A stretch of DNA of 64,000 nucleotides from Kribbella sindirgiensis (GCF_004331435.1 NZ_SJKA01000002.1:558001-622000), one strand, 5' to 3'; counted from the stretch's first letter, positions 54,320 to 63,825 are shown. Numbers and translations: made by a program. The notes: generated from the sequence alone by a model not told the origin.

Positions 54320-54991
54320 TCAGTGCAGTTCGTGGTGGCCCTTCGGCTTGTGTTTCTTGCCGTGGCGTTTGGCGGAGGACTGGCCACCGACGCCGCCGAA
54401 GAGGGCCAGGCCCTTGACCACGACGACGGGGGCGTTCGGGTCGGGGTCGTCGCTGCCGCGGGCGCCGAAGCCGCCGAAGATGCCGACGCCCTCGTTGCGG
54501 ACCGTCACGCCTTCGGGGACCGTGATGTCGATGCCGCCGAACACGGCGAACGCGTAGATCGTCACCTCGCGGCCCTCGAACACCGCATCCGTCATGTCCA
54601 GGTCGTGCCCGCCGAACACCGCGAACGCGTTCGTCCGCCGCTTCACCCGCCAGCGGCCCTTGCGTTCGCCGCCGCCGAAGATCGCCACCATCGTGTCGAA
54701 ACTCTGATCCGGGTCGGCCGGCTCCTCGATCGGCACCAGGCTGGTCGACGCGGCCGCGGCCGGCTGCGCCGTCGGCGCCGGCTGGCCCAGTACGACGAGG
54801 TCGCGGGTGATCGGTTCGAGCTCGCCGAGGGTCTTCGCCTCCAGGGTCTGCTCGAGGCGCTCGGCATGCTCCTCCTGCGTCAACCGGCCCGACATCAGGG
54901 CCTCCCGCAGTACGTCGACCACCTGGTCACGATCGATGTCGGACGCCCGCAGATGTGCGTGCGGATGCGGGCGATCGGGCAGGTTTTCCAT
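54320..54991 (-). CDS. DUF1707 and LiaF-like (cell-wall-active-antibiotic-response) protein
   Basis: A 223-residue protein with an N-terminal DUF1707 domain (LRASDIDRDQVVDVLREALM followed by SGRLTQEEHAERLEQTLEAK), a proline/alanine linker, and a C-terminal LiaF/toastrack-like beta domain with repeating F-G-G units (FAVFGGHDLD, FAVFGGIDIT, VGIFGGFGAR, LALFGGVGGQ). The tail is Lys/His-rich. Such proteins may help sense wall stress. ATG 54991 follows a 12 bp palindrome, ACGATATATCGT, and would be cytoplasmic or peripheral. Confidence 0.9.
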   Translation of the reverse strand: MENLPDRPHPHAHLRASDIDRDQVVDVLREALMSGRLTQEEHAERLEQTLEAKTLGELEPITRDLVVLGQPAPTAQPAAAASTSLVPIEEPADPDQSFDTMVAIFGGGERKGRWRVKRRTNAFAVFGGHDLDMTDAVFEGREVTIYAFAVFGGIDITVPEGVTVRNEGVGIFGGFGARGSDDPDPNAPVVVVKGLALFGGVGGQSSAKRHGKKHKPKGHHELH

Positions 54992-54999
54992 AACACGCA

Positions 55000-55011
55000 A
55001 CGATATATCGT
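55000..55011. promoter_or_regulatory. Palindrome ACGATATATCGT
   Basis: A perfect 12 bp palindrome 8 bp before the DUF1707 start. AT-rich for this genome, so it may be an operator overlapping the promoter; the regulator is unknown. Confidence 0.55.
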
Positions 55012-55069
55012 AAGTGGCTCGGTGAGGACCCCGATTGGTCCCGGAACCACCCCTGACTGCACGTCCTCC

Positions 55070-55122
55070 TTGAGCACCCACCAACCGTTTTCAGGCTGCT
55101 CAAATGGTTGATGGGTGCTCAA
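55070..55122. terminator. Long hairpin downstream of the MFS gene
   Basis: TTGAGCACCCACCAACC (55070-55086) pairs with GGTTGATGGGTGCTCAA (55106-55122) over 17 bp with a single wobble. It lies 10 bp after the minus-strand MFS stop and is its probable terminator. Confidence 0.75.
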
Positions 55123-55131
55123 GGACGCGGT

Positions 55132-56340
55132 TCACTCCGCGCGGTGGAGGCGGAGGGAGAGGAGGAGCGCGACGAGGGTGATGCCGGCGAACGTGATCGC
55201 CGCACCGGGGTAGCCGCCGAGGCCCAGGCCGAGGCCGCCGACCGCGGCGCCGAGGAACGTCCCGAGGCTCATGCCGGCCGCGTTGACGCTGAGCGCGGAG
55301 CCGCGGAGGTCACCGCTGCGGCGGACCAGCAGCGTGGTGACACAGGCGGCGACCGTTGCGTGGCTGGCACCCATGAGCGCGGTGAGGAGCAGCGTGAGCG
55401 GAAGCGTCGGCGAGAAGTAGAACGCGGAGACGGCCAGCAAGGCGGTGGTGACACCGACGACGAGCAGCCGTTCGGGCGTGATCCACGGGCGCTCAGTGGC
55501 GAGGTACCGGCCGGAGAGGAGGTTGCCCAGGAAGAAGGAGGCGCCGCTGAGCGACCAGACCAGGGCGAACCAGCCCGGCGCGAGCTCGAACTTCTCGTCG
55601 TAGAACGCGGCGAGATAAGCGAGGTACCCCATGAAGGCCGCGGTCCGCAGCATCGCGATGGCCAGCAGCGGAAGCGCCCCAGGGATGCGAGCGAGCTCGC
55701 GGTACGTCGCCAGGTAGCTCATCCGCTCCCGGTGGGTGATCGGCGCCTTCCGCCCGCGTCCGCGCCAGAAGAACGCCGCCGCCAGAGCGAGCGAGATCGC
55801 AGCGGCCGCGAGCAGGTTGCCGCGCCAGCCCCAGATCAGGCCCGGGCCGGCGAGCACCGGGGCGGCCAGCATCGCCATCGCCGACGTCGTCGCGGACACC
55901 AGCGTCGCCGCGCGGCCGGCCGCTGCCGGCGACCTGAACCTGTCCGCGGCCGCCGCCCCGATCGAGGGCGCCAGGATCGACGTCGACGCCCCGATCAGCA
56001 GGCAGAAGGCCGCCAGCGCAAACACGTTGCCCACGGCCCCCAATGCCGCCGAGACGCCGAGCAGCGCGAGCCCGCCCGCGGCGACCAGCTCGCGCGGCGC
56101 GCGGTCCATCAGCGGTGCGAGCAACACCCCGACGGCCAGGGCTGCGAGTCCCCCGAGACCCCGCAGACCGCCGATCTCCGCGACGCTGCCACCGGCGGCC
56201 TCGGAGATCGGCACCAGGTACATCCCGAACACCGTGAACGGGATCAGGCTCACGGTCGAGGCCAGCAGGAACGGCCACAGCCGCTTGGCCATTCGGAGGT
56301 CGCCGGGCACTTCCGTGCTGAGCGGCTGGGTTTGCGTCAT
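55132..56340 (-). CDS. MFS transporter
   Basis: A 402-residue major-facilitator protein with 12 apparent helices; the A-loop motif GGLAALAVGVLLAPLMDRAP and the second-half repeat (ASFFLGNLLSGRYLATERPW) match the usual layout. Direction and substrate cannot be set. Its start overlaps the DUF364 stop by 4 bp (ATGA), so it is the last gene of the hypF'-phyH-DUF364-MFS run, and could export or import a small metabolite made by those enzymes. A long hairpin follows it. Confidence 0.94.
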   Translation of the reverse strand: MTQTQPLSTEVPGDLRMAKRLWPFLLASTVSLIPFTVFGMYLVPISEAAGGSVAEIGGLRGLGGLAALAVGVLLAPLMDRAPRELVAAGGLALLGVSAALGAVGNVFALAAFCLLIGASTSILAPSIGAAAADRFRSPAAAGRAATLVSATTSAMAMLAAPVLAGPGLIWGWRGNLLAAAAISLALAAAFFWRGRGRKAPITHRERMSYLATYRELARIPGALPLLAIAMLRTAAFMGYLAYLAAFYDEKFELAPGWFALVWSLSGASFFLGNLLSGRYLATERPWITPERLLVVGVTTALLAVSAFYFSPTLPLTLLLTALMGASHATVAACVTTLLVRRSGDLRGSALSVNAAGMSLGTFLGAAVGGLGLGLGGYPGAAITFAGITLVALLLSLRLHRAE

Positions 56341-57140
56341 GTGTCCGTCCTGTAGCGATAGAGGCTGCTCGGGCGGGAGCTGAACTGGGAAAAGGGAAAG
56401 GGTTCCGCGGACAGCGCGGTGACACCGTGGCCGAGGAACGCACGGGCCACGGCACTGCCGGTCTGAGCGTAGACGGCCAGCGGCTTCGATTGCTCACGGC
56501 AACGGTTGAGGAGAACGTCGAAGCTGCCGTTGGACAGGGTCATACCGGTGGCGACGACCGCGTCGGCGGCGTCGATCACCTCCGTCATGTCGCGGGACAC
56601 GGGCAGACCGGAGGCGGTCTCCCGGAGGTTGAAGTCGCACGGGAGACAGATGCCGCCGCGCGCCGTGATCGCGTCGACGAGCGGGTTCACGACACCGATC
56701 AGCGCGACTTTGGTGCCTTCGGCAACATCGAGCAGCCCGGCAACGGCCGCATCACGGGCACGGGCGCGAACGTCCGGCGTACCGGCGGGGAGGACCACTT
56801 CCTCGGCGTACGGCGCGGCGTGGTGCGGCTCGACCGCGGCCAGGTACGCGTCGAGCGCGGCGATCCGGACGGGGAGCGGGTCGTCGGAGGAGAGTACGTC
56901 GGCGAGTGTGCGGCCGGAGGTGTCGGCGCAGTACGCCGGGTCGAGCTCGCCCGACTCGAACGAGCACGCGCCGAACACCTCGCCTACTCGCAACAGCACG
57001 TAGTAGTTGCGGTAGGTGACGTCAGCGCCGGGCAGGCGTGTGGTGTGGTGCAGCCAGAACGCACTGGTGATGTCGAAGTCTGCGGGCGACGGTGAGTCGG
57101 CGAGTACGGCTGCGATGAGTTCGTCCACGGAACCGGTCAT
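56337..57140 (-). CDS. DUF364 (heavy-metal-chelation-like Rossmann) protein
   Basis: A 267-residue protein with the DUF4213/DUF364 layout. The N-terminal segment includes LPGADVTYRNYYVLLRVGEV and FGACSFESGELDP; the C-terminal Rossmann core has KVALIGVVNPLVDAITARGG, AADAVVATGMTLSNGSFDVL and an RCREQSKPLAVYAQTG region. Family members are annotated as putative heavy-metal chelators, a name based on one structure and not a proven activity. Coupled at both ends (ATGA overlaps) to the PhyH and MFS genes. Confidence 0.85.
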   Translation of the reverse strand: MTGSVDELIAAVLADSPSPADFDITSAFWLHHTTRLPGADVTYRNYYVLLRVGEVFGACSFESGELDPAYCADTSGRTLADVLSSDDPLPVRIAALDAYLAAVEPHHAAPYAEEVVLPAGTPDVRARARDAAVAGLLDVAEGTKVALIGVVNPLVDAITARGGICLPCDFNLRETASGLPVSRDMTEVIDAADAVVATGMTLSNGSFDVLLNRCREQSKPLAVYAQTGSAVARAFLGHGVTALSAEPFPFSQFSSRPSSLYRYRTDT

Positions 57141-57892
57141 GGGAGATCGGCCAGCCTTTCGGGGTTGTACTGCAGGGCGGACAGTTCGGGGCGGCCTGTG
57201 GGCTGGAAGCAGTACAGGAGCGAGCGGCGGTCGGTGGCCGTCCGATTCGGGGCGGAGCGGTGCACCATCAGGCCGGGAAACATCAGGACCGACCCGGCCG
57301 GGGCCTCGACCGTCACCGCCCGGGTCTCGTCGACGACCGTTGGATCCACCAGCAGTCCGGTCGGGTCCAGCGGATCACGGCGTACCGGACCCTCCGACGG
57401 GCTGCCTACGATCAGGGTCATCGCGCCGTTCGCGGCGGTGTTGTCGTCGAGCATCACGATCGCGGTCGCAATGTCGTACGCCGCGTCGCCGCAGCAGCCG
57501 TACCAGTACGGGAAGTCCTGGTGCCACGCGAACTCCGACCCGACGCCGGCCCGCTTGAAGTTCAGCTTCGCCACGAACCGTCCCGCCGTTGCCCCGATCA
57601 ACGAACTCATCGGCTCGACCAACCGCGGCTCACTCCACAACGCCTCCAGGGCCGGATGCAGGTGCGCCACCGGCGACAGGCTGCGCACGGTCTTTCCGAC
57701 CGCATCCGGCTCCCAGTGGATCGTTGTCCCGTGCACCGTTTCCAGCCGATGCCCGTCCGGCCAGACATTCACCGTCGTCTCGCCGGCTTCGGCCGCGGAC
57801 ACGACGTCCGCATGCACCTGCTCGACCACGGCGCGCAGCCGATCCACCTCGGCGGCCGTGAACAACTCCGGAAGCAGCACATACCCACTCAC
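57137..57892 (-). CDS. Phytanoyl-CoA-dioxygenase-family (PhyH) protein
   Basis: A 251-residue Fe(II)/2-oxoglutarate oxygenase with metal ligands H124-x-D126 ([10 protein letters not shown]) and H211 ([13 protein letters not shown]), and 2OG-binding Arg near 222-223. It resembles the second PhyH gene of this window only in fold. GTG 57892 overlaps the stop of the truncated hypF by 4 bp. With DUF364 and MFS it forms a compact unit whose product is unknown. Confidence 0.92.
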   Translation of the reverse strand: MSGYVLLPELFTAAEVDRLRAVVEQVHADVVSAAEAGETTVNVWPDGHRLETVHGTTIHWEPDAVGKTVRSLSPVAHLHPALEALWSEPRLVEPMSSLIGATAGRFVAKLNFKRAGVGSEFAWHQDFPYWYGCCGDAAYDIATAIVMLDDNTAANGAMTLIVGSPSEGPVRRDPLDPTGLLVDPTVVDETRAVTVEAPAGSVLMFPGLMVHRSAPNRTATDRRSLLYCFQPTGRPELSALQYNPERLADLP

Positions 57893-58719
57893 AGGAACAC
57901 ATCGACCACGGCGATCCGGCGGGCCGTGTCCAGATCGGCGGCCATCACGGCGAACGGTTTGTCGCCACGATCCTTCCGTTTCCGGAGGGTGCTCACCACG
58001 GCCTGGTCGCCGGCGTCGCAGACCAGATGGAAGCCGCCGAGCCCTTTCACAGCGACGATCGCGCCGTCGATCAGCAGCGCGTGCGCGGCCGCGAGCGCGT
58101 CCTCGCCGTACGCCGTCTCGAGGCCGGGCTGGATCAGCCGCAGCCGAGGGCCGCAGGCGGGACAGGCGATCGGCTGCGCGTGGAACCTGCGGTCGGCCGG
58201 GTCGGCGTACTCGCGGGCGCAGTCCGGACAGAGCGGGAAGCCGGCCATCGTGGTGGCCGGGCGGTCGTAGGGCAGGCCGCTGATGATCGTGAAGCGCGGC
58301 CCGCAGTTGGTGCAGCTGATGAACGGATGCCGGTAGCGCCGGTCGGACGGATCGGCGAACTCGGCCAGGCAGTCGGCACAGGTCGCCACATCCGGTGAGA
58401 CCAGCGTCCGGCCCGCACCCGCCGTCGAGGCCGAGATGGCGAACTCGGTCCCGCCCAGCACCGGCAGCGACTCGAGCGTCACGGACGCGACCGCCGCCAG
58501 CGGCGGGGCGTCGGTCAGCACGCGCTCGCCGAAAGCGGCCACCGCGGCGGCCGGGCCCTCGACCTCGGCGACGACGCCGGCCGCGGTGTTGCCGACCTGT
58601 CCGGACAGCCCCAGCTCGCGCGCCAGTGCGTACACGAAGGGACGGAACCCGACGCCCTGGACGACCCCGGTGACCAGCGCCCGGCTGCGCACCCGTTCCA
58701 ACTCGTTCGTGATGGTCAC
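57889..58719 (-). pseudogene. hypF: HypF, truncated within the YrdC domain
   Basis: HypF (about 750-790 residues) makes the cyanide ligands of [NiFe] active sites from carbamoyl phosphate. This 276-residue frame retains the N-terminal acylphosphatase domain ([20 protein letters not shown]), both zinc-finger pairs (CADCLAEF with [16 protein letters not shown] with CPACGPRL) and only the first 60-70 residues of the YrdC-like domain ([18 protein letters not shown]), ending at VVDVFL. The Kae1-like carbamoyltransferase is absent. The break falls exactly at the GTG of the PhyH gene. A full hypF may lie outside the window. Start is GTG 58719. Confidence 0.85.
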
Positions 58720-58799
58720 CCCGCCGGGCGAAGGATGGCGAATTCCGCGATCAACGGACGATTCGCACACTAAACCCGGATCCGGACGCACGCCAGACA

Positions 58800-59264
58800 T
58801 CACGGACCGAAGATCTCGTGCACTCTGCGCAGATCCCGCAAGCGTGGTTCGGTATCGCCGCGCAACCACCGGCTGATGGTCCGCACCGAGACCCCGATCC
58901 GCTGCGCGGCCGCCTGCTGGGACACCCCCTGACCCCGCAGCACGCCGTTCAGCCAGTCGGCGAACGGTTCCGCGGCCGGCTGCACCCGCCGGACGCCCGC
59001 ACCGTGCAGTACCTCGACCTCGACACCGTCCGGAAAGATCCGCACCGTCACGTCGAACACCCCGTCCTTCGGCCCGGCCGCGGCCAGCAGGGCGGAGGTG
59101 ATCGCCTGGTACAGCGCCTGGCGCTCCTCCACCTCGAGCGTGATCGGCTCGAGCGCCTCCCGGACGAACTGCTCCGCGTCCGGCAGCGAACCCGGCCTGG
59201 CCGGGAAACTCTGGGATGCCACGACCACAGGCGAGACGAACACCTCGCGATCGGGATCGTCCAT
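58800..59264 (-). CDS. XRE-type transcriptional regulator
   Basis: A 154-residue protein with a C-terminal Cro/C1-like HTH ([20 protein letters not shown] followed by [20 protein letters not shown]). The N-terminal 100 residues are unknown and probably a ligand or dimerisation domain. It is divergent from the hydrogenase operon (175 bp) and sits beside the truncated hypF. Two palindromes lie in the shared intergenic region, so it is a good candidate for the hydrogenase regulator. Confidence 0.88.
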   Translation of the reverse strand: MDDPDREVFVSPVVVASQSFPARPGSLPDAEQFVREALEPITLEVEERQALYQAITSALLAAAGPKDGVFDVTVRIFPDGVEVEVLHGAGVRRVQPAAEPFADWLNGVLRGQGVSQQAAAQRIGVSVRTISRWLRGDTEPRLRDLRRVHEIFGP

Positions 59265-59311
59265 TGCACGAGAATACGGTGCGACGTGTCCGAAAAGACC
59301 CTCCCGGAATG

Positions 59312-59326
59312 TCCTGGAATCCAGGA
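59312..59326. promoter_or_regulatory. Palindrome TCCTGG-AAT-CCAGGA
   Basis: A perfect 6-3-6 palindrome 48 bp before the start of the XRE gene and 114 bp before hhyS; candidate operator of the adjacent regulator. Confidence 0.6.
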
Positions 59327-59359
59327 TTCGCGGATTTCCGGATACCGCCATTAATAGCT

Positions 59360-59371
59360 GACACATGTGTC
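59360..59371. promoter_or_regulatory. Palindrome GACACATGTGTC
   Basis: A perfect 12 bp palindrome 69 bp before hhyS in the hydrogenase promoter region. It is unrelated in sequence to the 59312 palindrome, so it may bind a second regulator. Confidence 0.6.
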
Positions 59372-59439
59372 TTTCGGACTGCCGGGTACCGAAGTACGGT
59401 TCGAAAAGGCCGGGCGATTTCGGCGAGGGAGGGCTGGTC

Positions 59440-60513
59440 GTGTCCACGACGCTGGAGCCGGAGCAGGCACGCGGCGACACCGACGAGGGTGTCGTCCACA
59501 TCCTCTGGATGAACGGCGGACTCAGCTGCGACGGCGACTCGGTCGCCCTCACCGCGGCCACGCAGCCCAGCATCGAGGAGATCGTCCTCGGCGCCCTGCC
59601 CGGGCTGCCGAAGATCGCGGTGCACTGGCCGTTGATCGACTTCGAGTGCGGACCGGAGACCGGCGCGGACAACTTCATCGCCTGGTGGCACAAGGCCGAC
59701 CGCGGTGAGCTGGAACCGTTCGTGCTGGTGGTCGAGGGCTCGATCCCGAACGAGGCGGTGCACGGCACCGACGGCTACTGGGCCGGCTTCGGCAACAACC
59801 CGGCCACCGGGCAGCCGATGAAGACGTCCGAGTGGCTGGACCGGCTGGCGCCGAAAGCCACCGCGGTGGTCGCCGTCGGCACCTGTGCGACGTACGGCGG
59901 GATCCACGCCATGGCCGGCAACCCGACCGGTGCGATGGGGGTTCCCGACTACCTGGGCTGGAGCTGGAAGTCGAAGGCGGGCCTGCCGATCGTCTGCGTG
60001 CCCGGATGCCCGATCCACCCGGACAACCTGTCCGAGACCCTCGTCTACCTGCTCTACCAGGTCGCGGGCCAGGCCCCGATGATCCCGCTGGACTCCGAGC
60101 TGCGGCCGCAGTGGCTGTTCGGCCGGACCGTCCACGAGGGCTGTGACCGGGCCGGCTACTACGAGCAGGGCGACTTCGCCAAGGAGTACGGCTCCCCCAA
60201 GTGCCTGGTGAAACTGGGCTGCTGGGGTCCGGTCGTCAACTGCAACGTGCCCAAGCGCGGCTGGATCAACGGCGTCGGCGGCTGCCCGAACGTCGGCGGC
60301 ATCTGCATCGCCTGCACGATGCCCGGCTTCCCGGACAAGTTCATGCCGTTCATGGACGCACCGCCCGGCAGCAGGGTCTCGACCACCGCGAGCATGGTGT
60401 ACGGCACCGTGATCCGGCGGCTGCGCAAATACACCCAGAACGCGAGCAACAAGGAACCCGGCTGGCGGCAGAAGAGCTCCGAGCTCACCACCGGGTACGA
60501 GAAGGTGTGGTAG
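59440..60513 (+). CDS. hhyS: [NiFe]-hydrogenase small subunit, group 1h
   Basis: A 357-residue electron-transfer subunit of the high-affinity uptake hydrogenase of actinobacteria that scavenges atmospheric H2. The N-terminal proximal-cluster segment is [17 protein letters not shown] (Cys30 with an Asp nearby, in line with the Cys3Asp ligation reported for this group), followed by VGTCATYGG and [11 protein letters not shown]. The distal/medial region is [16 protein letters not shown] and [20 protein letters not shown]. There is no long Tat signal, as in group 1h. GTG 59440 has GGAGGG 6 nt upstream. hhyL follows after 3 bp. Confidence 0.97.
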   Translation: MSTTLEPEQARGDTDEGVVHILWMNGGLSCDGDSVALTAATQPSIEEIVLGALPGLPKIAVHWPLIDFECGPETGADNFIAWWHKADRGELEPFVLVVEGSIPNEAVHGTDGYWAGFGNNPATGQPMKTSEWLDRLAPKATAVVAVGTCATYGGIHAMAGNPTGAMGVPDYLGWSWKSKAGLPIVCVPGCPIHPDNLSETLVYLLYQVAGQAPMIPLDSELRPQWLFGRTVHEGCDRAGYYEQGDFAKEYGSPKCLVKLGCWGPVVNCNVPKRGWINGVGGCPNVGGICIACTMPGFPDKFMPFMDAPPGSRVSTTASMVYGTVIRRLRKYTQNASNKEPGWRQKSSELTTGYEKVW

Positions 60514-60516
60514 GCC

Positions 60517-62316
60517 ATGACCACCACCGAGTCCAAACTCTCCGCGACCGACGCGAAGAGCACCGACGTCGTCGAGATGGCGTGGGATCCGATCACCCGG
60601 ATCGTCGGCAGCCTGGGCATCTACGCGAACGTGAACTTCAAATCCAAGACCGTCGAGGAATGCCACAGCACGTCGTCGATCTTCCGCGGTTACAGCATCT
60701 TCATGAAGGGCAAGGACCCGCGCGACGCGCACTTCATCACCAGCCGGATCTGCGGGATCTGCGGTGACAACCACGCCACCTGCTCGGTCTACGCGCAGAA
60801 CATGGCGTACGGCGTCGCGCCGCCGCACCTCGGCGAGTGGATCGTGAACCTCGGCGAGGCCGCGGAGTACATGTTCGACCACAACATCTTCCAGGAGAAC
60901 CTGGTCGGCGTGGACTACTGCGAGCGGATGGTCAAGGAGACCAACCCGGGCGTCCTCGAACTCGCGAACCGGACCGAGGCGCCGCACGCCGGCGACCACG
61001 GCTACCGGACCATCGGCGACATCATGCGCTCGCTGAACCCGCTCGAGGGCGAGTTCTACCGCGAGGCCCTGCACGTCAGCCGCTACACCCGCGAGATGTT
61101 CTGCCTGATGGAGGGCCGGCACGTCCACCCGTCGACGCTCTACCCCGGCGGGGTCGGCACGGTCGCGACCATCCAGCTCTTCACCGACTACCTCACCCGG
61201 CTGATGCGCTACATCGAGTTCATGAAGAAGGTCCTGCCGCTGCACGACGACCTGTTCGACTTCTTCTACGAGGCGCTGCCCGGCTACGAGCACGTCGGCG
61301 AACGACGGATCCTGCTCGGCTGCTGGGGCAGTCTGCAAGATCCGGCATACTGCGACTTCAGCTACCGCACGATGGAGTCCTGGGGCCGGAAGATGTTCGT
61401 CACCCCGGGCATCGTGGTCGACGGCAACCTCGTCACGAACAGCCTGGTCGACATCAACCTCGGCCTGCGGATCCTGCTCGGCAGCTCGTACTACGACGAC
61501 TGGGCCGACGGCGGGCACGAGAAGTTCGTCGACGTCGACCCGCTCGGCAACCCGATCGACGTCCGGCACCCGTGGAACCAGCACACGCTGCCGAAACCGC
61601 AGAAACGCGATTTCTCCAACGCCTACAGCTGGACCATGTCGCCGCGCTGGTTCGACGGCACGGACCACCTGGCCCTCGACACCGGCGGCGGCCCGATCGC
61701 GCGACTCTGGTCGACGGCGCTGTCCGGCCTGGTCACCACCGACTACATCCAGGCCACCGGGCACAGTGTGAAGATCCAGCTCCCGCGGACGGCACTCAAA
61801 CCGGCCACGGAGTACGAGTGGAAGATCCCGCGGTGGAGCAACGCGCTCGAGCGGAACCGGGCCCGGACGTACTTCCAGGCGTACGCCGCCGCGCTCGCGC
61901 TGCACTTCTGCGAGAAGGCGATGGCCGAGGTCAGGGCCGGCCGGACCGACACCTGGACGCCGTTCAAGGTGCCGGACGAGGCGATCTCGTGCGGGTTCAC
62001 CGAGGCCGTGCGCGGCGTGCTGTCGCACCACATGGTGATCCGGGACGGCAAGATCGCGAACTACCACCCGTACCCGCCGACACCGTGGAACGGCAGCGTC
62101 CGGGACAGCTACGGAACCCCGGGCCCGTACGAGGACGCCGTCCAGAACACGCCGATCTTCGAGGAGAACCCGCCGGAGAAGTTCAAGGGCATCGACATCA
62201 TGCGCGCGGTACGCAGCTTCGACCCGTGCCTGCCCTGCGGCGTGCACATGTACGTCGGCAACGGACGGGAGAAGACGCACCTGCACTCCCCGTCCATCGC
62301 CGTCAAGCCTTACTGA
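60517..62316 (+). CDS. hhyL: [NiFe]-hydrogenase large subunit, group 1h
   Basis: A 599-residue catalytic subunit. The active-site nickel ligands are Cys79 and Cys82 ([16 protein letters not shown]1) and Cys571 and Cys574 ([15 protein letters not shown]2). After His577 remain 22 residues ([20 protein letters not shown] and PY), which may be removed or retained on maturation; a hydrogenase-specific protease gene is not in the window. It needs HypA-F for assembly, of which only a truncated HypF is visible here. The next gene starts 14 bp downstream. Confidence 0.98.
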   Translation: MTTTESKLSATDAKSTDVVEMAWDPITRIVGSLGIYANVNFKSKTVEECHSTSSIFRGYSIFMKGKDPRDAHFITSRICGICGDNHATCSVYAQNMAYGVAPPHLGEWIVNLGEAAEYMFDHNIFQENLVGVDYCERMVKETNPGVLELANRTEAPHAGDHGYRTIGDIMRSLNPLEGEFYREALHVSRYTREMFCLMEGRHVHPSTLYPGGVGTVATIQLFTDYLTRLMRYIEFMKKVLPLHDDLFDFFYEALPGYEHVGERRILLGCWGSLQDPAYCDFSYRTMESWGRKMFVTPGIVVDGNLVTNSLVDINLGLRILLGSSYYDDWADGGHEKFVDVDPLGNPIDVRHPWNQHTLPKPQKRDFSNAYSWTMSPRWFDGTDHLALDTGGGPIARLWSTALSGLVTTDYIQATGHSVKIQLPRTALKPATEYEWKIPRWSNALERNRARTYFQAYAAALALHFCEKAMAEVRAGRTDTWTPFKVPDEAISCGFTEAVRGVLSHHMVIRDGKIANYHPYPPTPWNGSVRDSYGTPGPYEDAVQNTPIFEENPPEKFKGIDIMRAVRSFDPCLPCGVHMYVGNGREKTHLHSPSIAVKPY

Positions 62317-62329
62317 CCCGGGGGACGAA

Positions 62330-63160
62330 ATGGATCGGCACGACGTCCACACGCTGAGCGAGCGGATCGACGTACTGCTGGACGAGGTCCAGCGCAGCGC
62401 CGATCCCGCGCTCACGCGCAAGGTGGAGGAACTGATCCGCGCCGTGCTGACCCTGCACGGCGCAGGCCTCGAGCAGCTGCTGCACCTGCTCGGCGAGCCA
62501 CAGGTTCGGCAGCTCGTCGAGGACGATCTGGTCGCCGGAATGCTGCTGCTCCACGATCTCCACCCCGACGACATCGCGACCCGCGTCCAGCAGGCGCTCG
62601 ACTCGGTCCGCCCGTACCTCGGATCGCACGCGGGCGGGATCGACTACCTCGGCATCGATGCCGACGGGGTCGTCCACCTGCGTCTGCAGGGCAGCTGCGA
62701 CGGCTGCCCCGGCTCGACCGCGACGGTCCGGCTGACCGTCGAGAACGCCGTCCTGGACGCCGCGCCGGAGGCGATCGCGGTCGACGTCGAAGGGATGGTG
62801 AAGGAGAAGGAGAGTCTGTTGACCATCCAGCCGTTCCGCCCCCACCGGGACAGCTGGCACCGGCTGGATCTGGTCCCACCCCCGGACCAGATCCAGCATC
62901 TCCCCGTCGCCGGCCTCGACCTGCTCGTCGCCAACCTGGCCGGCACGTACTTCGCCTACCGCAACACCTGCCCGAGGTGCTCGTCCGGCCTGCACCACGG
63001 CCGGTTGAGCGGCGAGCGGTTGACCTGTCCGCGGTGCACGGCCGAGTACGACGTACGTCTCGCTGGGCGGGCGCAGGACGGCCCGCCGCTCGAAGCCATC
63101 CCCTTGCTGCCGGACGGTTCCGGCTGGAAGGTCGCTGTCCCGGGGGTGCAGCCGGCGTGA
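62330..63160 (+). CDS. NifU-domain and Rieske-like protein (HhyE-like electron-transfer candidate)
   Basis: A 276-residue two-domain protein in the usual position after hhyL. Residues 85-160 are a NifU-type domain with C123-D-G-C126 (GSCDGCPGS). Residues 180-275 align with the Rieske fold ([20 protein letters not shown]), but the normal C-x-H/C-x2-H ligands are replaced by C214-P-R-C217 and C233-P-R-C236 ([11 protein letters not shown]). From memory, the mycobacterial Hhy operon has an HhyE iron-sulfur protein at this place; it probably passes electrons from the hydrogenase to the respiratory chain. Confidence 0.9.
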   Translation: MDRHDVHTLSERIDVLLDEVQRSADPALTRKVEELIRAVLTLHGAGLEQLLHLLGEPQVRQLVEDDLVAGMLLLHDLHPDDIATRVQQALDSVRPYLGSHAGGIDYLGIDADGVVHLRLQGSCDGCPGSTATVRLTVENAVLDAAPEAIAVDVEGMVKEKESLLTIQPFRPHRDSWHRLDLVPPPDQIQHLPVAGLDLLVANLAGTYFAYRNTCPRCSSGLHHGRLSGERLTCPRCTAEYDVRLAGRAQDGPPLEAIPLLPDGSGWKVAVPGVQPA

Positions 63161-63825
63161 GGCAGCGGTCGACTCTGCGTTCGCTGGCGCGATCCAAACC
63201 CTTGCCGGCCGTCGATCCGGTGGCGGTACTTCGCGAGTACACCGGTGGGGTGCGCGAGCAACTGGCGCCGGGTGAGCAGTGCGAGATGTGCGCCGTACCG
63301 ATCGGTCCCGAGCACTCGCACCTGGCCGACATCCAGGATCACCGGCTGCTGTGCGCCTGCCGGGCCTGCTACTTGCTGTTCACCGACGGCGGCGCGTCCC
63401 GCGGCCACTACCGCGTGGTGCCCGAGAGCTACCGGTACAACGCGGACTTCGCCCTGTCACCGGCGCAGTGGGACGCGATGGGGATCCCGGTCAACCTCGC
63501 GTTTCTCTTCTACCAGTCCGATCAGGGCCGGTACGTCGCTTTCTACCCGAGCCCGGGTGGCGCCACCGAGTCGCTGCTCGACCTGGCCGGCTGGAACGAG
63601 GTCGTCGCCGGCGATCCCCTGCTGCAGGGGCTGGTCCCGGACGTGGAGGCCGTCCTGCTGCGCCGGCTGGACGACACGTTCGAGTGCCATCTGGTCCCCA
63701 TCGACGCGTGCTACGAGCTGGTCGGGATCGTGCGCCAGTACTGGGAAGGCTTCGCCGGCGGCGAGGACGTCTGGCGGCGGATCGACGCGTTCTTCGCCGG
63801 CGTCCAGGAGCGCAGCCGTGGTTGA
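63157..63825 (+). CDS. DUF5947-family protein of the hydrogenase operon
   Basis: A 222-residue protein of the hhy gene set. It has four N-terminal cysteines (GEQCEMCAVPIGPEHSHLAD, then LLCACRACYLLFTDGG), which could bind a metal or an Fe-S cluster, and a conserved C-terminal region (SYRYNADFALSPAQWDAMGI and PSPGGATESLLDL). Its role is unknown but co-occurrence with hhySL suggests assembly or stability of the enzyme. GTG 63157 overlaps the stop of the previous gene by 4 bp (GTGA). Confidence 0.88.
   Translation: MRQRSTLRSLARSKPLPAVDPVAVLREYTGGVREQLAPGEQCEMCAVPIGPEHSHLADIQDHRLLCACRACYLLFTDGGASRGHYRVVPESYRYNADFALSPAQWDAMGIPVNLAFLFYQSDQGRYVAFYPSPGGATESLLDLAGWNEVVAGDPLLQGLVPDVEAVLLRRLDDTFECHLVPIDACYELVGIVRQYWEGFAGGEDVWRRIDAFFAGVQERSRG

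Noticed and set aside
57889..62574. A 1561-codon open frame on the minus strand opposite the hydrogenase genes
   Set aside because: Only its last 277 codons (hypF') have recognisable motifs. The rest mirrors hhyS/hhyL codons in an antisense frame with biased, low-complexity sequence, typical of shadow frames in GC-rich DNA.
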